Below are positions 1-7,201 of a DNA stretch of 7,874 nt, piece by piece. The stretch's first letter is position 1; every line of letters starts with the position of its first letter. Source of the stretch: an uncultured Lachnospiraceae bacterium (lineage in GTDB: Bacteria; Bacillota; Clostridia; Lachnospirales; Lachnospiraceae); assembly GCA_947175845.1 (NCBI GenBank), contig CAMWOK010000126.1:1-7874 (forward strand), in the 5' to 3' direction. The notes under the pieces are model-generated. The model ran no database searches and was not told where the DNA came from. It was given only the letters and a program-made list of their open reading frames with translations. Both the position numbers and the translations under genes were made by a program.

Positions 1-45
1 ACACAAGGAGTAGCGTCGGCAGCGGCAGATGTGTAGATGAGACAG
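1..45 (+). other. Residual Illumina Nextera adapter (P5 end, i5 index, Read-1/Tn5 mosaic end); not genomic
   Basis: Bases 1-4 (acac) match the end of the P5 oligo. Bases 5-12 (aaggagta) equal the Nextera i5 index known as S507/N507. Bases 13-45 align without gaps to the 33-base Nextera Read-1 adapter, with mismatches at 13, 25, 36 and 38 only. The segment 26-45 carries the 19-base Tn5 mosaic end with two substitutions. Three of the four mismatches are T-to-G, which fits sequencing error in untrimmed read ends. The order P5, index, adapter, mosaic end cannot be explained by a natural transposon. Genomic sequence therefore begins at about base 46. This was recognised from memory of the kit sequences, not by a search. 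Confidence 0.95.
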
Positions 46-46
46 G

Positions 47-1231
47 GTGTACCTGTTTGTGAGGCATAAAAAGGAGTATCAGAAAGTGGGGCGGACTGTA
101 CTCTGGTGGGGCATTATCGGGGCGCTCACGGCGTCGGTGCACCTGTATTACCTGCCGATGTGCGGCGCGTTTCTGTGCGGGTATGTGCTGTGCAGTTTTC
201 TGAGGGATGCAAAGGTGCGGCTGCGCCATCTGCTTGTGGGAATTTCGTTTGCTGCAGCGCTCTTTGCCAGCACGTACCTGCTGGGCGGATTTTCGACGCG
301 CGCGTCATCGGACGGGGACGGGCTTGGCGAGTGCAGCTTTAACCTGAATGGATTTTTTAATGAAAAAGGTTACTCGCGCTTTCTGGATGCGCTTCCCATG
401 TACCATGAGAGCCAGTACGAAGGCTTTGCCTATCTGGGAATCGGTATTTTTATCCTGATGGCTGCAGCGGCAGCATTTCTTGTTCTGGATCTGGTCAAAA
501 ACCGTGGGCGGAGCATCAGAAAATACAGTATCGGGATTGTGTCTGGTGTGCTGATTTCTGTCGGACTGATACTGTTTGCGGCTTCGCCGTCTGTGACGTG
601 GAATGACAAACTGCTTTTCGTCCTGACAGACAGCAGTACCCTGACCCACTACTGGAGTATCTTCCGCTCGTCGGGACGCATTGTCTGGCCGGTCTGCTAC
701 CTCATTTATCTTGTTGTGATTGTCTGCAATGGAAAATTGTGGGAGAGATGTCTGAAAAATGAGCGCGCCGCAGCAGTGGTTCCGGCACTGCTGCTTGCCG
801 GCTGCTGTTTTCTGCAGCTGTATGACATCGGCGGTAAGCTGGCAGAGCAGCGGGAGCGGTTCGGCATGAAGCAGACATATGTTCCTGTGCTTGAGGATGC
901 GCTGTGGGATGAGCTTGCGCGGCAGGAGGGACTCGAACATTTCGTGTGGGTCTCAAACAGCTTTGAGAACAGGCAGATTCTGGAGATGGCAAGGTGGGCG
1001 TACGACAATGAGCTGACGATGAATATCTTTTACTTTGCAAGGGGAATAAGCGTGATCGAGGATACGAAGTACAGTCTGCAGAACCCTGATGACACCTATG
1101 TCTTTGTGTTCAAGCCGGAGGAGATGACGGCGTATGCGGACTGCGGACTGAACTTCTACGCGGCGGATGGGTATATTGTGGGAACGACTTTTGCACTGGA
1201 TCGAGAGAGGGTAACGTTTGATGAGTTTTGA
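47..1231 (+). CDS. DUF6311-like multi-pass membrane protein, probable GT-C-type glycosyltransferase (5' partial)
   Basis: This is the C-terminal part of a membrane protein; 394 codons are visible and the N-terminus is lost at the contig edge. The GTG at 47 is only the first codon after adapter sequence, where an in-frame TGA at 38-40 (adapter) ends the frame, so it is not a real start. About six or seven hydrophobic segments lie in residues 17-265, followed by a soluble tail of roughly 125 residues that probably faces outside. The DUF6311 pattern is visible in HLYYLPM (about 33-39), FNLNGFF (98-104), QYEGFAYLGIG (about 122-132) and FRSSGRIVWPV (about 207-217). These families resemble GT-C transferases that use polyprenyl-phosphate sugars; the exact reaction is unknown. 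The stop codon overlaps the start of the next gene by 11 bases, so the two are probably co-translated. The family call is from motif memory; membrane localisation is certain. Confidence 0.78.
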   Translation: MYLFVRHKKEYQKVGRTVLWWGIIGALTASVHLYYLPMCGAFLCGYVLCSFLRDAKVRLRHLLVGISFAAALFASTYLLGGFSTRASSDGDGLGECSFNLNGFFNEKGYSRFLDALPMYHESQYEGFAYLGIGIFILMAAAAAFLVLDLVKNRGRSIRKYSIGIVSGVLISVGLILFAASPSVTWNDKLLFVLTDSSTLTHYWSIFRSSGRIVWPVCYLIYLVVIVCNGKLWERCLKNERAAAVVPALLLAGCCFLQLYDIGGKLAEQRERFGMKQTYVPVLEDALWDELARQEGLEHFVWVSNSFENRQILEMARWAYDNELTMNIFYFARGISVIEDTKYSLQNPDDTYVFVFKPEEMTAYADCGLNFYAADGYIVGTTFALDRERVTFDEF

Positions 1232-2792
1232 TTTGCTGGGACAATTGTACCGAAGGGTGCCAAAGCATACAACGGTGTGTTTTGCAGCCGGCGTTCTGGT
1301 CGGGTGGCTGACGCATTTCTATATGCTGACGCACAAGTTTCTCAACTGGGATGATGCGAATAATGTGGACACATTTGGAAGCGGTGATTATCTTGGAAGG
1401 TGGTTTTTAAAGTATATCCATCCGCTTGGCGGGAAGTACAGCATTCCCGCAGTGCATGGCTTTTTGCTGATCGTGTGCATTGCGGTATCGGCCTGTCTGA
1501 TTCTGGAAATACTGCAGATCAGAAGTGTGACCGGGGCAGTTCTGACAGCAGTTGTCCTCGAGACATTTCCGAGTGTGGTGAGCACGATCTTCTTTATGTT
1601 TATGGCGCACACATCCGGCATCGGTATACTCATGGCGACGCTCGCGGTGTATCTGATGAGAAAATACAGGTATGGGTGGCTTCCCTGCACAGTTCTTTTG
1701 ATCTGTGTGCTCGGGATATACCAGAGTTATATCAGCTTTGCAATCACGCTGATGCTGCTTGGCATGATCGGGGACATGTTTCATGGAAAAAGATTTCCGG
1801 ACATATTAAAGAAAGGAATTCTCTGTGTTGCTGTGCTGGGGGCAGGGGTTCTCATCTACATGAAACTGTCCCATGTATTCTATCCCAATCTGGACAATGA
1901 GACGTACGGCGGTGTGGGAAATATGGGGCAGATCGCAGTCAGCGAGATGCCGCGTCTGATCGGAAGGTGTTATAAGAGGTTTCTCGAGTATTTTCTGTGG
2001 AAGCCGTTTGCGTTTGTGAGCAGTACGGCACAGGCAGCCAACATAGTTACCTGCGTGCTTGCAATTGCGCTGTTTGTCTGTCTGGCGGTCAGGAGAAAAA
2101 TGTATCGGGATATTCCGACGTTTCTGATGCTGGTTTTGGTGTGCGGATTTGTTCCGCTGGCAGCAGCATTTGTGTATTTTATGGCGCCGGAGGCCACATA
2201 TTCTATGTTGATGCTGTACGCGTACGCGCTGATTTATGTGACTGTGCTGGCACTGCTGGAGTACTGTGTGGAGGACTGGAATGAAACGCCTGTGACCGAA
2301 AAATGGAAAAACGCGCTGCGCAGTGCGGCCGTCCTCGTGACGGTGGCCACAGTTTTCGTGAGCAGCTACACGGATTATCTGCTCACAAACCGCGCATATC
2401 TGAGAACCAATTTCGCCACGGAGCGGGTACAGCAGTATTTTAACCGGGTGATTGCCATGGTGGAGCGCACGGAGGGATATGAGAATGGAGACAGCGTTGA
2501 GATTCTTGGAGAGTTTTATTACAAGGACAATCCGAGTACTGTGGAGATTGACATCCTAGACTCGGAGGATCTCAGAGAGCTTGACGGGGTTGCGCTCGAG
2601 AACGGCCTGATCACCACAGGTGTGCGCGACAATTTTATCAGGATGTTTGTCGGCTTCGACATGGCGGACTTGAATTACGCGGATAAGAAAGCCATAATGG
2701 AGACGGAGACGTACAAAAATATGGCCGTGTATCCAAAAGAGGGATGTGTGCAGAAAATTAATGGGATCTGGGTCGTGAAGATGTGTGAATAA
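1221..2792 (+). CDS. GtrII-like glucosyltransferase, multi-pass membrane protein
   Basis: A 523-residue protein with about ten or eleven membrane helices between residues 17 and 395 and a soluble C-terminal tail of about 125 residues. The N-terminal extracytoplasmic loop carries N42-W-D44-D45 followed by G59-R-W61. This acidic-pair plus GRW arrangement fits the glucosyltransferase GtrII family (Pfam Glucos_trans_II), whose phage-borne members add glucosyl groups to O-antigen from undecaprenyl-phosphate-glucose on the outer membrane face. In a Gram-positive host the acceptor would be a wall or capsule polymer (inference). ATG at 1221 is preferred over the in-frame TTG at 1218 because GAGAGAGGG at 1202-1210 lies 10 bases upstream of the ATG. 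The gene overlaps the upstream gene by 11 bases and is followed by the DUF6020-like gene after 20 bases, so the three form an operon. No flippase (GtrA) or donor synthase (GtrB) is in the window. Confidence 0.8.
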   Translation: MSFDLLGQLYRRVPKHTTVCFAAGVLVGWLTHFYMLTHKFLNWDDANNVDTFGSGDYLGRWFLKYIHPLGGKYSIPAVHGFLLIVCIAVSACLILEILQIRSVTGAVLTAVVLETFPSVVSTIFFMFMAHTSGIGILMATLAVYLMRKYRYGWLPCTVLLICVLGIYQSYISFAITLMLLGMIGDMFHGKRFPDILKKGILCVAVLGAGVLIYMKLSHVFYPNLDNETYGGVGNMGQIAVSEMPRLIGRCYKRFLEYFLWKPFAFVSSTAQAANIVTCVLAIALFVCLAVRRKMYRDIPTFLMLVLVCGFVPLAAAFVYFMAPEATYSMLMLYAYALIYVTVLALLEYCVEDWNETPVTEKWKNALRSAAVLVTVATVFVSSYTDYLLTNRAYLRTNFATERVQQYFNRVIAMVERTEGYENGDSVEILGEFYYKDNPSTVEIDILDSEDLRELDGVALENGLITTGVRDNFIRMFVGFDMADLNYADKKAIMETETYKNMAVYPKEGCVQKINGIWVVKMCE

Positions 2793-2798
2793 AATGTA

Positions 2799-2806
2799 GG
2801 ATGAGG
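2799..2806 (+). promoter_or_regulatory. Ribosome binding site that decides the start of the DUF6020-like gene
   Basis: GGATGAGG lies six bases before ATG 2813. The in-frame ATG at 2801 falls inside this motif and has no purine-rich site of its own (only a short AGG directly abutting it). This favours 2813 as the real start and shortens the protein by four residues. Confidence 0.6.
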
Positions 2807-2812
2807 TTGACA

Positions 2813-4645
2813 ATGAAAACGAAGATGAGAGAGCTTGCAGTTTGGTTCTTTGCAGTGTGTTCGACAACTGCACTGTTTGCGGATGTGGAGTCCACGGGAA
2901 ATATGTCGATGGCGCTGAACGGGGACGGAATCCCGCAGCTTGCCGCATTGGCGGCGATCGCCTACGGATACAGATATATCTGGATAAAGGGGAATATGCT
3001 GTCCCGAGCGCAGCGGAGTGAGCGGATTGGATATGGGGTGACAGCCTTTCTGTTTGCAGTGGCAATGATTGTGGGAAAGGCGCAGAGTGCGCACCCGGAT
3101 CTCAAGTACCCGCTGGTCGCTATTGTTTTGTTTGTGGGATATGTACCGTTCTTTTATACAGCGGTGTCCATCCTTGGCTGGAAGATGACAGCGCTGCGCA
3201 CCGGCGAAGCGTCCGGGGCGGCCTCCGGTGTCACAAAATGGCTGTTTGAAGATCACGTGATGCTTGGTGTGATGGCGTTTGTAGTTCTGTGCAGGATTCC
3301 GTATCTGATCGCGTTCTATCCGTGTTCGATGTCCTGGGACGGCGGGGCGCAGATCTGCGATTTTTACAGTCTATATGACACAGGGGCGTTTGTCAACCAT
3401 CATCCGCCGCTGGTGAGTTTTCTGTACGGGGCAGCAGCGTTGTACGCACAAAAGTTTGGAATCCCAAACCTCGGTATGTTTTTGATACCGCTGGGGCAGA
3501 CCGTCCTCTCTGCGTTTGCGGTGGCGAAAGTGTGTGTGCTGTTTCAAAAGCTCAGGGTTCCATACTGGCTCCGCTGGGCGGGGCTGGCCTATTATGGACT
3601 GTTTACGGTGTGGTGCATCTTTGATGTCACTTATATAAAGGATTCCATCTATTGGCCGCTCTCCCTCCTGTATGCGGTGGAGGTTGTGTGGTGCGTTGTA
3701 CAGCAGGAGGATTTCTATGCGCGCAGAAGTCATCTTCTCTGCATGATGCTGTATGGACTGCTCATGACACAGACCCGCAACAATGGAATATTTGTGCTGC
3801 TGTTCACAGTGCCAGTTCTGTTTGTGATCACACAGAGAAGGAAAAAAATGTTGTTTCTCGGTTCGGCGGCCGTGATGTTTGCGGCGGTTTTTCTGATGAA
3901 CAATGTGCTGTATCCGGCGCTCGGCGTCGTGAATCTGAAGGTTAAGGAGGACACATACTGCATTCTGTTCCAGCAGACGGCAAAGTACGGCCAGGATTAT
4001 CCTGAGGATGTGACACAGGAGGAGCGGGATTTTTTGAATACCATGTTTGACTACGATGAGCTTGTGGAGGTCTACAACCCGCATCTGGCAGACTGGGTGA
4101 AAAACTGTCTGAAAATATGTGAGGCGACGTCGGCGGACGGCACGAATGCGGAGTTTGCAGAGATAAAAAATGCGTATTTCAGGGTGTGGTTTGCGCAGTT
4201 TATGCGACATCCCCTCTCCTATGTGAACACGTTCCTCGAGTGCTCTTACGGGTATTATTACCCGGAGGTGAAACCCTATAAGGAGGGGAACGGGTTCTAT
4301 GAGATGGATCGGAATATGCTCACGGAAGGAATGCACAAGGCGCGCCAGCCAGAGGCGCTTTGGCCGGTTCGGTTTTTGATGGAACAGCTCAGCAAGCTTG
4401 AGTATCTGCCGGGAATCGGTCTTTTGTACCGCTGCGGCTTCTACACGTGGTGTGTTGTATTTGTGGTGGGATATCTGCTGGCAGAAAAAAGATACCGGGA
4501 GGCGCTGACTGCAATTCCGGCAGCTGTAAATATACTCGTCTGCCTGATTTCTCCGGTCAATACCTGCATCCGTTACGCACTGCCTGCGATGTGTCTTGTG
4601 CCAGTGCTTTTTGCGGTGATATTGAAAAAGGATGAAGTAAGATAA
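2813..4645 (+). CDS. DUF6020-like multi-pass membrane protein, probable GT-C-type glycosyltransferase
   Basis: A 610-residue protein with many membrane helices: several before residue 165, a core from about 200 to 375, and two or three at the C-terminus after about 535. A large polar segment (about 377-520) is probably extracytoplasmic. Signature residues of the family are visible. YPCSMSWDGG (169-178) supplies an acidic residue, D176, after the second part of the membrane region. NHHPP (195-199), DVTYIKDS (271-278), QTRNNG (320-325) and a C-terminal PVNTCIRYALP segment follow, in the usual order for DUF6020 and GT-C relatives. The acidic residue in the first conserved outside loop and the HH pair are the best candidates for catalytic or metal sites. 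It is the last gene of the three-gene membrane operon and is followed by a hairpin terminator. The substrate cannot be read from sequence. An alternative ATG lies at 2801. Confidence 0.78.
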   Translation: MKTKMRELAVWFFAVCSTTALFADVESTGNMSMALNGDGIPQLAALAAIAYGYRYIWIKGNMLSRAQRSERIGYGVTAFLFAVAMIVGKAQSAHPDLKYPLVAIVLFVGYVPFFYTAVSILGWKMTALRTGEASGAASGVTKWLFEDHVMLGVMAFVVLCRIPYLIAFYPCSMSWDGGAQICDFYSLYDTGAFVNHHPPLVSFLYGAAALYAQKFGIPNLGMFLIPLGQTVLSAFAVAKVCVLFQKLRVPYWLRWAGLAYYGLFTVWCIFDVTYIKDSIYWPLSLLYAVEVVWCVVQQEDFYARRSHLLCMMLYGLLMTQTRNNGIFVLLFTVPVLFVITQRRKKMLFLGSAAVMFAAVFLMNNVLYPALGVVNLKVKEDTYCILFQQTAKYGQDYPEDVTQEERDFLNTMFDYDELVEVYNPHLADWVKNCLKICEATSADGTNAEFAEIKNAYFRVWFAQFMRHPLSYVNTFLECSYGYYYPEVKPYKEGNGFYEMDRNMLTEGMHKARQPEALWPVRFLMEQLSKLEYLPGIGLLYRCGFYTWCVVFVVGYLLAEKRYREALTAIPAAVNILVCLISPVNTCIRYALPAMCLVPVLFAVILKKDEVR

Positions 4646-4668
4646 TATAGAGATGTTGATAAAGCATC

Positions 4669-4704
4669 AAGTGACTGTACTAAATGTGCAGTTTCACTTT
4701 TTTT
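4669..4704 (+). terminator. Rho-independent terminator after the glycosyltransferase-like operon
   Basis: AAGTGACTGTAC (4669-4680) pairs with GTGCAG-TT-TCACTT (4686-4699). This gives a 12-pair stem with one G-T wobble, a two-base TT bulge at 4692-4693 and a five-base loop (taaat). A run of seven T follows from 4698 to 4704. It starts 23 bases after the stop codon of the DUF6020-like gene and separates the two operons. Confidence 0.82.
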
Positions 4705-4741
4705 ATCAATACAATATAAATTAAAATAGCGAAAAATCATA

Positions 4742-4769
4742 TTGATCTACGGCTAATTTTATATATTTT
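4742..4769 (+). promoter_or_regulatory. Possible sigma-A promoter for the CotH operon
   Basis: The only untranslated gap in the window lies here, downstream of the terminator, and it is very AT-rich from about 4705 to 4776. TTGATC at 4742-4747 could be a -35 box and TATTTT at 4764-4769 a -10 box with a 16-base spacer. The surrounding AT content makes chance matches easy. That a promoter lies somewhere between 4705 and 4780 is likely; these exact boxes are a guess. No riboswitch was recognised in the roughly 90-base leader region. Confidence 0.3.
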
Positions 4770-4781
4770 TTAACTTATGAC

Positions 4782-4793
4782 AGGAGGAGGTGA
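4782..4793 (+). promoter_or_regulatory. Very strong ribosome binding site of the CotH-family gene
   Basis: AGGAGGAGGTGA contains the full anti-Shine-Dalgarno complement AGGAGGTGA (4785-4793). The in-frame ATG at 4777 lies upstream of this site and so cannot be the start. ATG 4798 is seven bases after the last AGGAGG; ATG 4795 is the close alternative. The strength suggests high translation of the operon. Confidence 0.85.
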
Positions 4794-4797
4794 AATG

Positions 4798-6507
4798 ATG
4801 AAAGTTCGTGGTAAAAATTTCAGAAGAGCCATTGTTCTTGTATCAATGTTATTTGTGGTTCTGGCGATTGGGAATCCGGGTGCTGAGGAGTATGTGGTTG
4901 GTGCTGACTCTGTGGAAAACCCGGCGGATCCTCAGGAGGCGTTCACGCTGTCATTGTGGGTGAACAAAAACACAGCAGTCAGGTGGTGGCAGGATGATCA
5001 GAATGAACGATATGTACTTTTTATGCCAGGGGCAGTGAAGGGAAAAAAACTTGCGGTGACGTTTCCAGGTATGGAAAATGTGTACATTGACGGACAAAAA
5101 GTGAAAAACGGAGAAAAATACCGTTTTACAGAGGGCGTTCACTCCCTGAAAGCAGACAGCGCTTCATACCAACTGGAGATTCTGTATACGTCTGAAATCG
5201 CATCAGTGTTTCTGGAGACTGCGTCGGGAACGCTTGACGATATGCATGCGTCAAAGGATCACGAGGAATCCGGCCGGATGGCTGTGCTTGACGGCAGGGG
5301 GAGCAAGTATTACGAGGGCGATATAGAGGCTATGCACTGCCGCGGCAATTCTTCTTTTGAGGATACCCAGAAGAAGTCATACACCATCAAATTGAGCCAG
5401 AAAGCAGATTTGTTTGGAATGGGATCGGCCAAGAAGTGGCTTCTGGTGGCGAATGCATTTGACGATACACTCCTCAGAAACACGACAGCTTTCTCCATCG
5501 CGGAACTGTTGAATCTTGCATACACACCGAAGGCAGAGTATGTGGATCTCTATATAAATGGTGAGTATGTCGGAAATTATCTGCTGTGTGAGAAGATCGA
5601 AGTGGGAAAAAGCAGGGTGGATGTCAGAGATCTCGAGAAGGCGGTGGAAGAGTTAAACGAAGGGATGGATTTATCTGCGGCGGAATTTTTTATGGAACAG
5701 CAGGGAAGGCTGTTCAGCACCAAGGGGTATCGGATCGGGAATGAGCCGGATGATATATCAGGAGGATACCTGCTAGAGCTCGAGACAAGTGACCGATACG
5801 GTCTTGAAGCGAGCGGTTTTCTGACCTCAAGGATGCAGCCGGTGGTATTTGCAAGCCCCAGATATGCCTCCTATGACCAGGTGTCTTACATTGCAGGGAT
5901 GTACCAGGATTTTGAGGATGCAGTTTTTTCGGAGGATGGATACAGTCCCTACACAGGGGCAGCATACAGTGATTACATCGATATGGATTCGTTTGCGCGC
6001 AAGTATCTTCTCGAGGAGCTTGTCAAAAATCTGGATGCCTCGTTTACCAGTCAGTATATCTATAAGTATGACGACAGCGTCAGCGATAAGTTTTTTGCCG
6101 GTCCCTGCTGGGACTATGACAAGTCGATCGCGGCGTCGGGCATCACAAATGACGGGATTGACCTGCACGATCCGGAAGGTCTGTATGCGGCAGTTCAGGA
6201 AAAGGATTCCGATCTGTGGTTTGCGCTGTATCAGCATGAGGATTTTCGCACAGCGGTGGCGGCGATCTTTTTTGGGGAACTGGAACCGCAGCTCAGAGAG
6301 TGTGCGGAGGAAATTCTGTACGCCAACCAAGAACGGATCAGAAGCTCAAACGACTGCAACATGATGCGGTGGAATACCTTTCCGCAGACAGAGGGGCTTG
6401 CGACAAAGCGGGAAATGTATGATCGGAAGGTGGAGGAACTTGCGGATTTTATAGACAGACGTCTGGACTTTCTTGCGGGAGAATGGAGTGAAATGCGGCA
6501 TGAGTGA
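4798..6507 (+). CDS. Secreted CotH-family kinase-fold protein
   Basis: A 569-residue protein. Residues 1-30 form a signal sequence: a basic start (KVRGKNFRR), then a hydrophobic stretch to about residue 25, with no lipobox cysteine. A beta-rich region (about 40-150) precedes the CotH domain. Visible CotH motifs are RGNSS (182-186) with K192/K193 nearby, LLVANAFDDTLLRN (215-228), a YVDLYINGEYVGNYLLCEKI block (about 248-267), EELVKNLDAS (about 406-415, D413) and GPCWDYDKS (435-443, D439 and D441). CotH proteins of Bacillus spores are atypical kinases that phosphorylate spore coat proteins. D413 and the DYD aspartates are the likely catalytic and metal-binding acids (by analogy). It opens the second operon and overlaps the VTC-domain gene by eight bases. 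It probably acts outside the membrane, anchored or released. Neither substrate nor phosphate donor is known. Confidence 0.9.
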   Translation: MKVRGKNFRRAIVLVSMLFVVLAIGNPGAEEYVVGADSVENPADPQEAFTLSLWVNKNTAVRWWQDDQNERYVLFMPGAVKGKKLAVTFPGMENVYIDGQKVKNGEKYRFTEGVHSLKADSASYQLEILYTSEIASVFLETASGTLDDMHASKDHEESGRMAVLDGRGSKYYEGDIEAMHCRGNSSFEDTQKKSYTIKLSQKADLFGMGSAKKWLLVANAFDDTLLRNTTAFSIAELLNLAYTPKAEYVDLYINGEYVGNYLLCEKIEVGKSRVDVRDLEKAVEELNEGMDLSAAEFFMEQQGRLFSTKGYRIGNEPDDISGGYLLELETSDRYGLEASGFLTSRMQPVVFASPRYASYDQVSYIAGMYQDFEDAVFSEDGYSPYTGAAYSDYIDMDSFARKYLLEELVKNLDASFTSQYIYKYDDSVSDKFFAGPCWDYDKSIAASGITNDGIDLHDPEGLYAAVQEKDSDLWFALYQHEDFRTAVAAIFFGELEPQLRECAEEILYANQERIRSSNDCNMMRWNTFPQTEGLATKREMYDRKVEELADFIDRRLDFLAGEWSEMRHE

Positions 6508-7201
6508 CTACAGACACGAATACAAATACATCTGTGCAGCACAGCAGCTGGAAGTGATTAGAAACAATATCTGCGGGATGATGCAGTGCGACAAACATGC
6601 GGCCGGCAATGGGCAGTACAGGATCAGAAGCCTGTATTTTGATGACTGCCGTGACTCGTGCCTGTATGACAATATCAACGGCAATGATCCGCGGGAGAAG
6701 TTTCGGGTGAGAATCTACAACCAGGACAGTTCCTACATCCGTCTGGAATTAAAGCGGAAGGAAAAAGGAAAGACCAGAAAGGAGTCCTGCAGGATCGACG
6801 AGGTGTTGTGCAGAAGAATGATGCAGGGGGCTCCGCTGGATCTGAGGGCTGTCGATGCGGATGTGTACCGCAAGTTTTGTCTGTGGCAGAATACCAGACT
6901 TTTAAGGCCCAAAGTGATTGTGGAGTATGACAGAACCGCGTATGTATACCAGGATGGAAATGTGCGGGTCACATTTGATTTCAACATCCGTTCCGGGGAT
7001 GCGGTGGAGCGTTTTTTGGAAGATCATGTTGTGGCAAGGCCAGTCATGCCTTTGAACCAACATATTTTGGAGGTAAAATTCGATGAGCTGATTCCGGATT
7101 TTATCTATTCTGCAATACAGATAGAAGGTCTGCGCCAGACGACCTGCTCAAAATACTATATGTGCAGAAAATATAACATTACAGGAGGGAATAGCAGATG
7201 A
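6500..7201 (+). CDS. VTC-domain polyphosphate polymerase
   Basis: A 233-residue cytosolic protein made of a single VTC domain without an SPX domain. The family, best known from yeast Vtc4, polymerises polyphosphate from ATP inside a beta-barrel tunnel lined with basic residues. The basic and acidic positions expected for the tunnel are all visible in order: RHEYKY (5-10), REKFRVRIY (65-73), RLELKRK (81-87), EYDRTAY (142-148), VRVTFD (155-160), LEVKFDE (190-196) and SKYYMCRKY (217-225). ATG 6500 is chosen over an upstream TTG at 6473 because the conserved RHEYKY block begins at its fifth residue. GGAG at 6485-6488 lies 11 bases upstream, so translation probably depends on coupling to the CotH gene, which it overlaps by eight bases. 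It overlaps the DUF4956 gene by four bases (ATGA). The enzymatic call is by family; activity is inferred from conserved residues. Confidence 0.9.
   Translation: MSDYRHEYKYICAAQQLEVIRNNICGMMQCDKHAAGNGQYRIRSLYFDDCRDSCLYDNINGNDPREKFRVRIYNQDSSYIRLELKRKEKGKTRKESCRIDEVLCRRMMQGAPLDLRAVDADVYRKFCLWQNTRLLRPKVIVEYDRTAYVYQDGNVRVTFDFNIRSGDAVERFLEDHVVARPVMPLNQHILEVKFDELIPDFIYSAIQIEGLRQTTCSKYYMCRKYNITGGNSR

Noticed and set aside
26..45. Tn5/IS50-like transposon end
   Set aside because: It is directly preceded by a commercial i5 index and P5 sequence, and no transposase or target duplication is present, so it is a library adapter.
305..940. Minus-strand open frame of 211 codons
   Set aside because: It is antisense to the DUF6311-like membrane gene and has the low-complexity composition of a shadow frame.
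3371..4336. Long open frame of 321 codons on the minus strand
   Set aside because: It lies inside the DUF6020-like gene, is rich in His, Arg and Gln as expected for an antisense shadow, and has no recognisable domain.
4777..4797. ATG 4777 as the start of the CotH-family gene
   Set aside because: The near-perfect ribosome binding site lies downstream of this codon and is placed for ATG 4798 (or 4795).
4646..4797. Riboswitch or small RNA in the intergenic gap
   Set aside because: Apart from the terminator hairpin the gap is plain AT-rich sequence; no conserved c-di-GMP, purine, SAM or T-box core was recognised.
5827..6364. Overlapping frames on both strands within the CotH-family gene (minus 5827-6330 and plus 5849-6364)
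   Set aside because: The CotH motifs continue without interruption through this stretch in the main frame; the others show no domain or ribosome binding site.
6473..6499. TTG 6473 as the start of the VTC-domain gene
   Set aside because: It would add nine residues before the conserved RHEYKY opening and enlarge the overlap with the CotH gene; ATG 6500 fits the family better.
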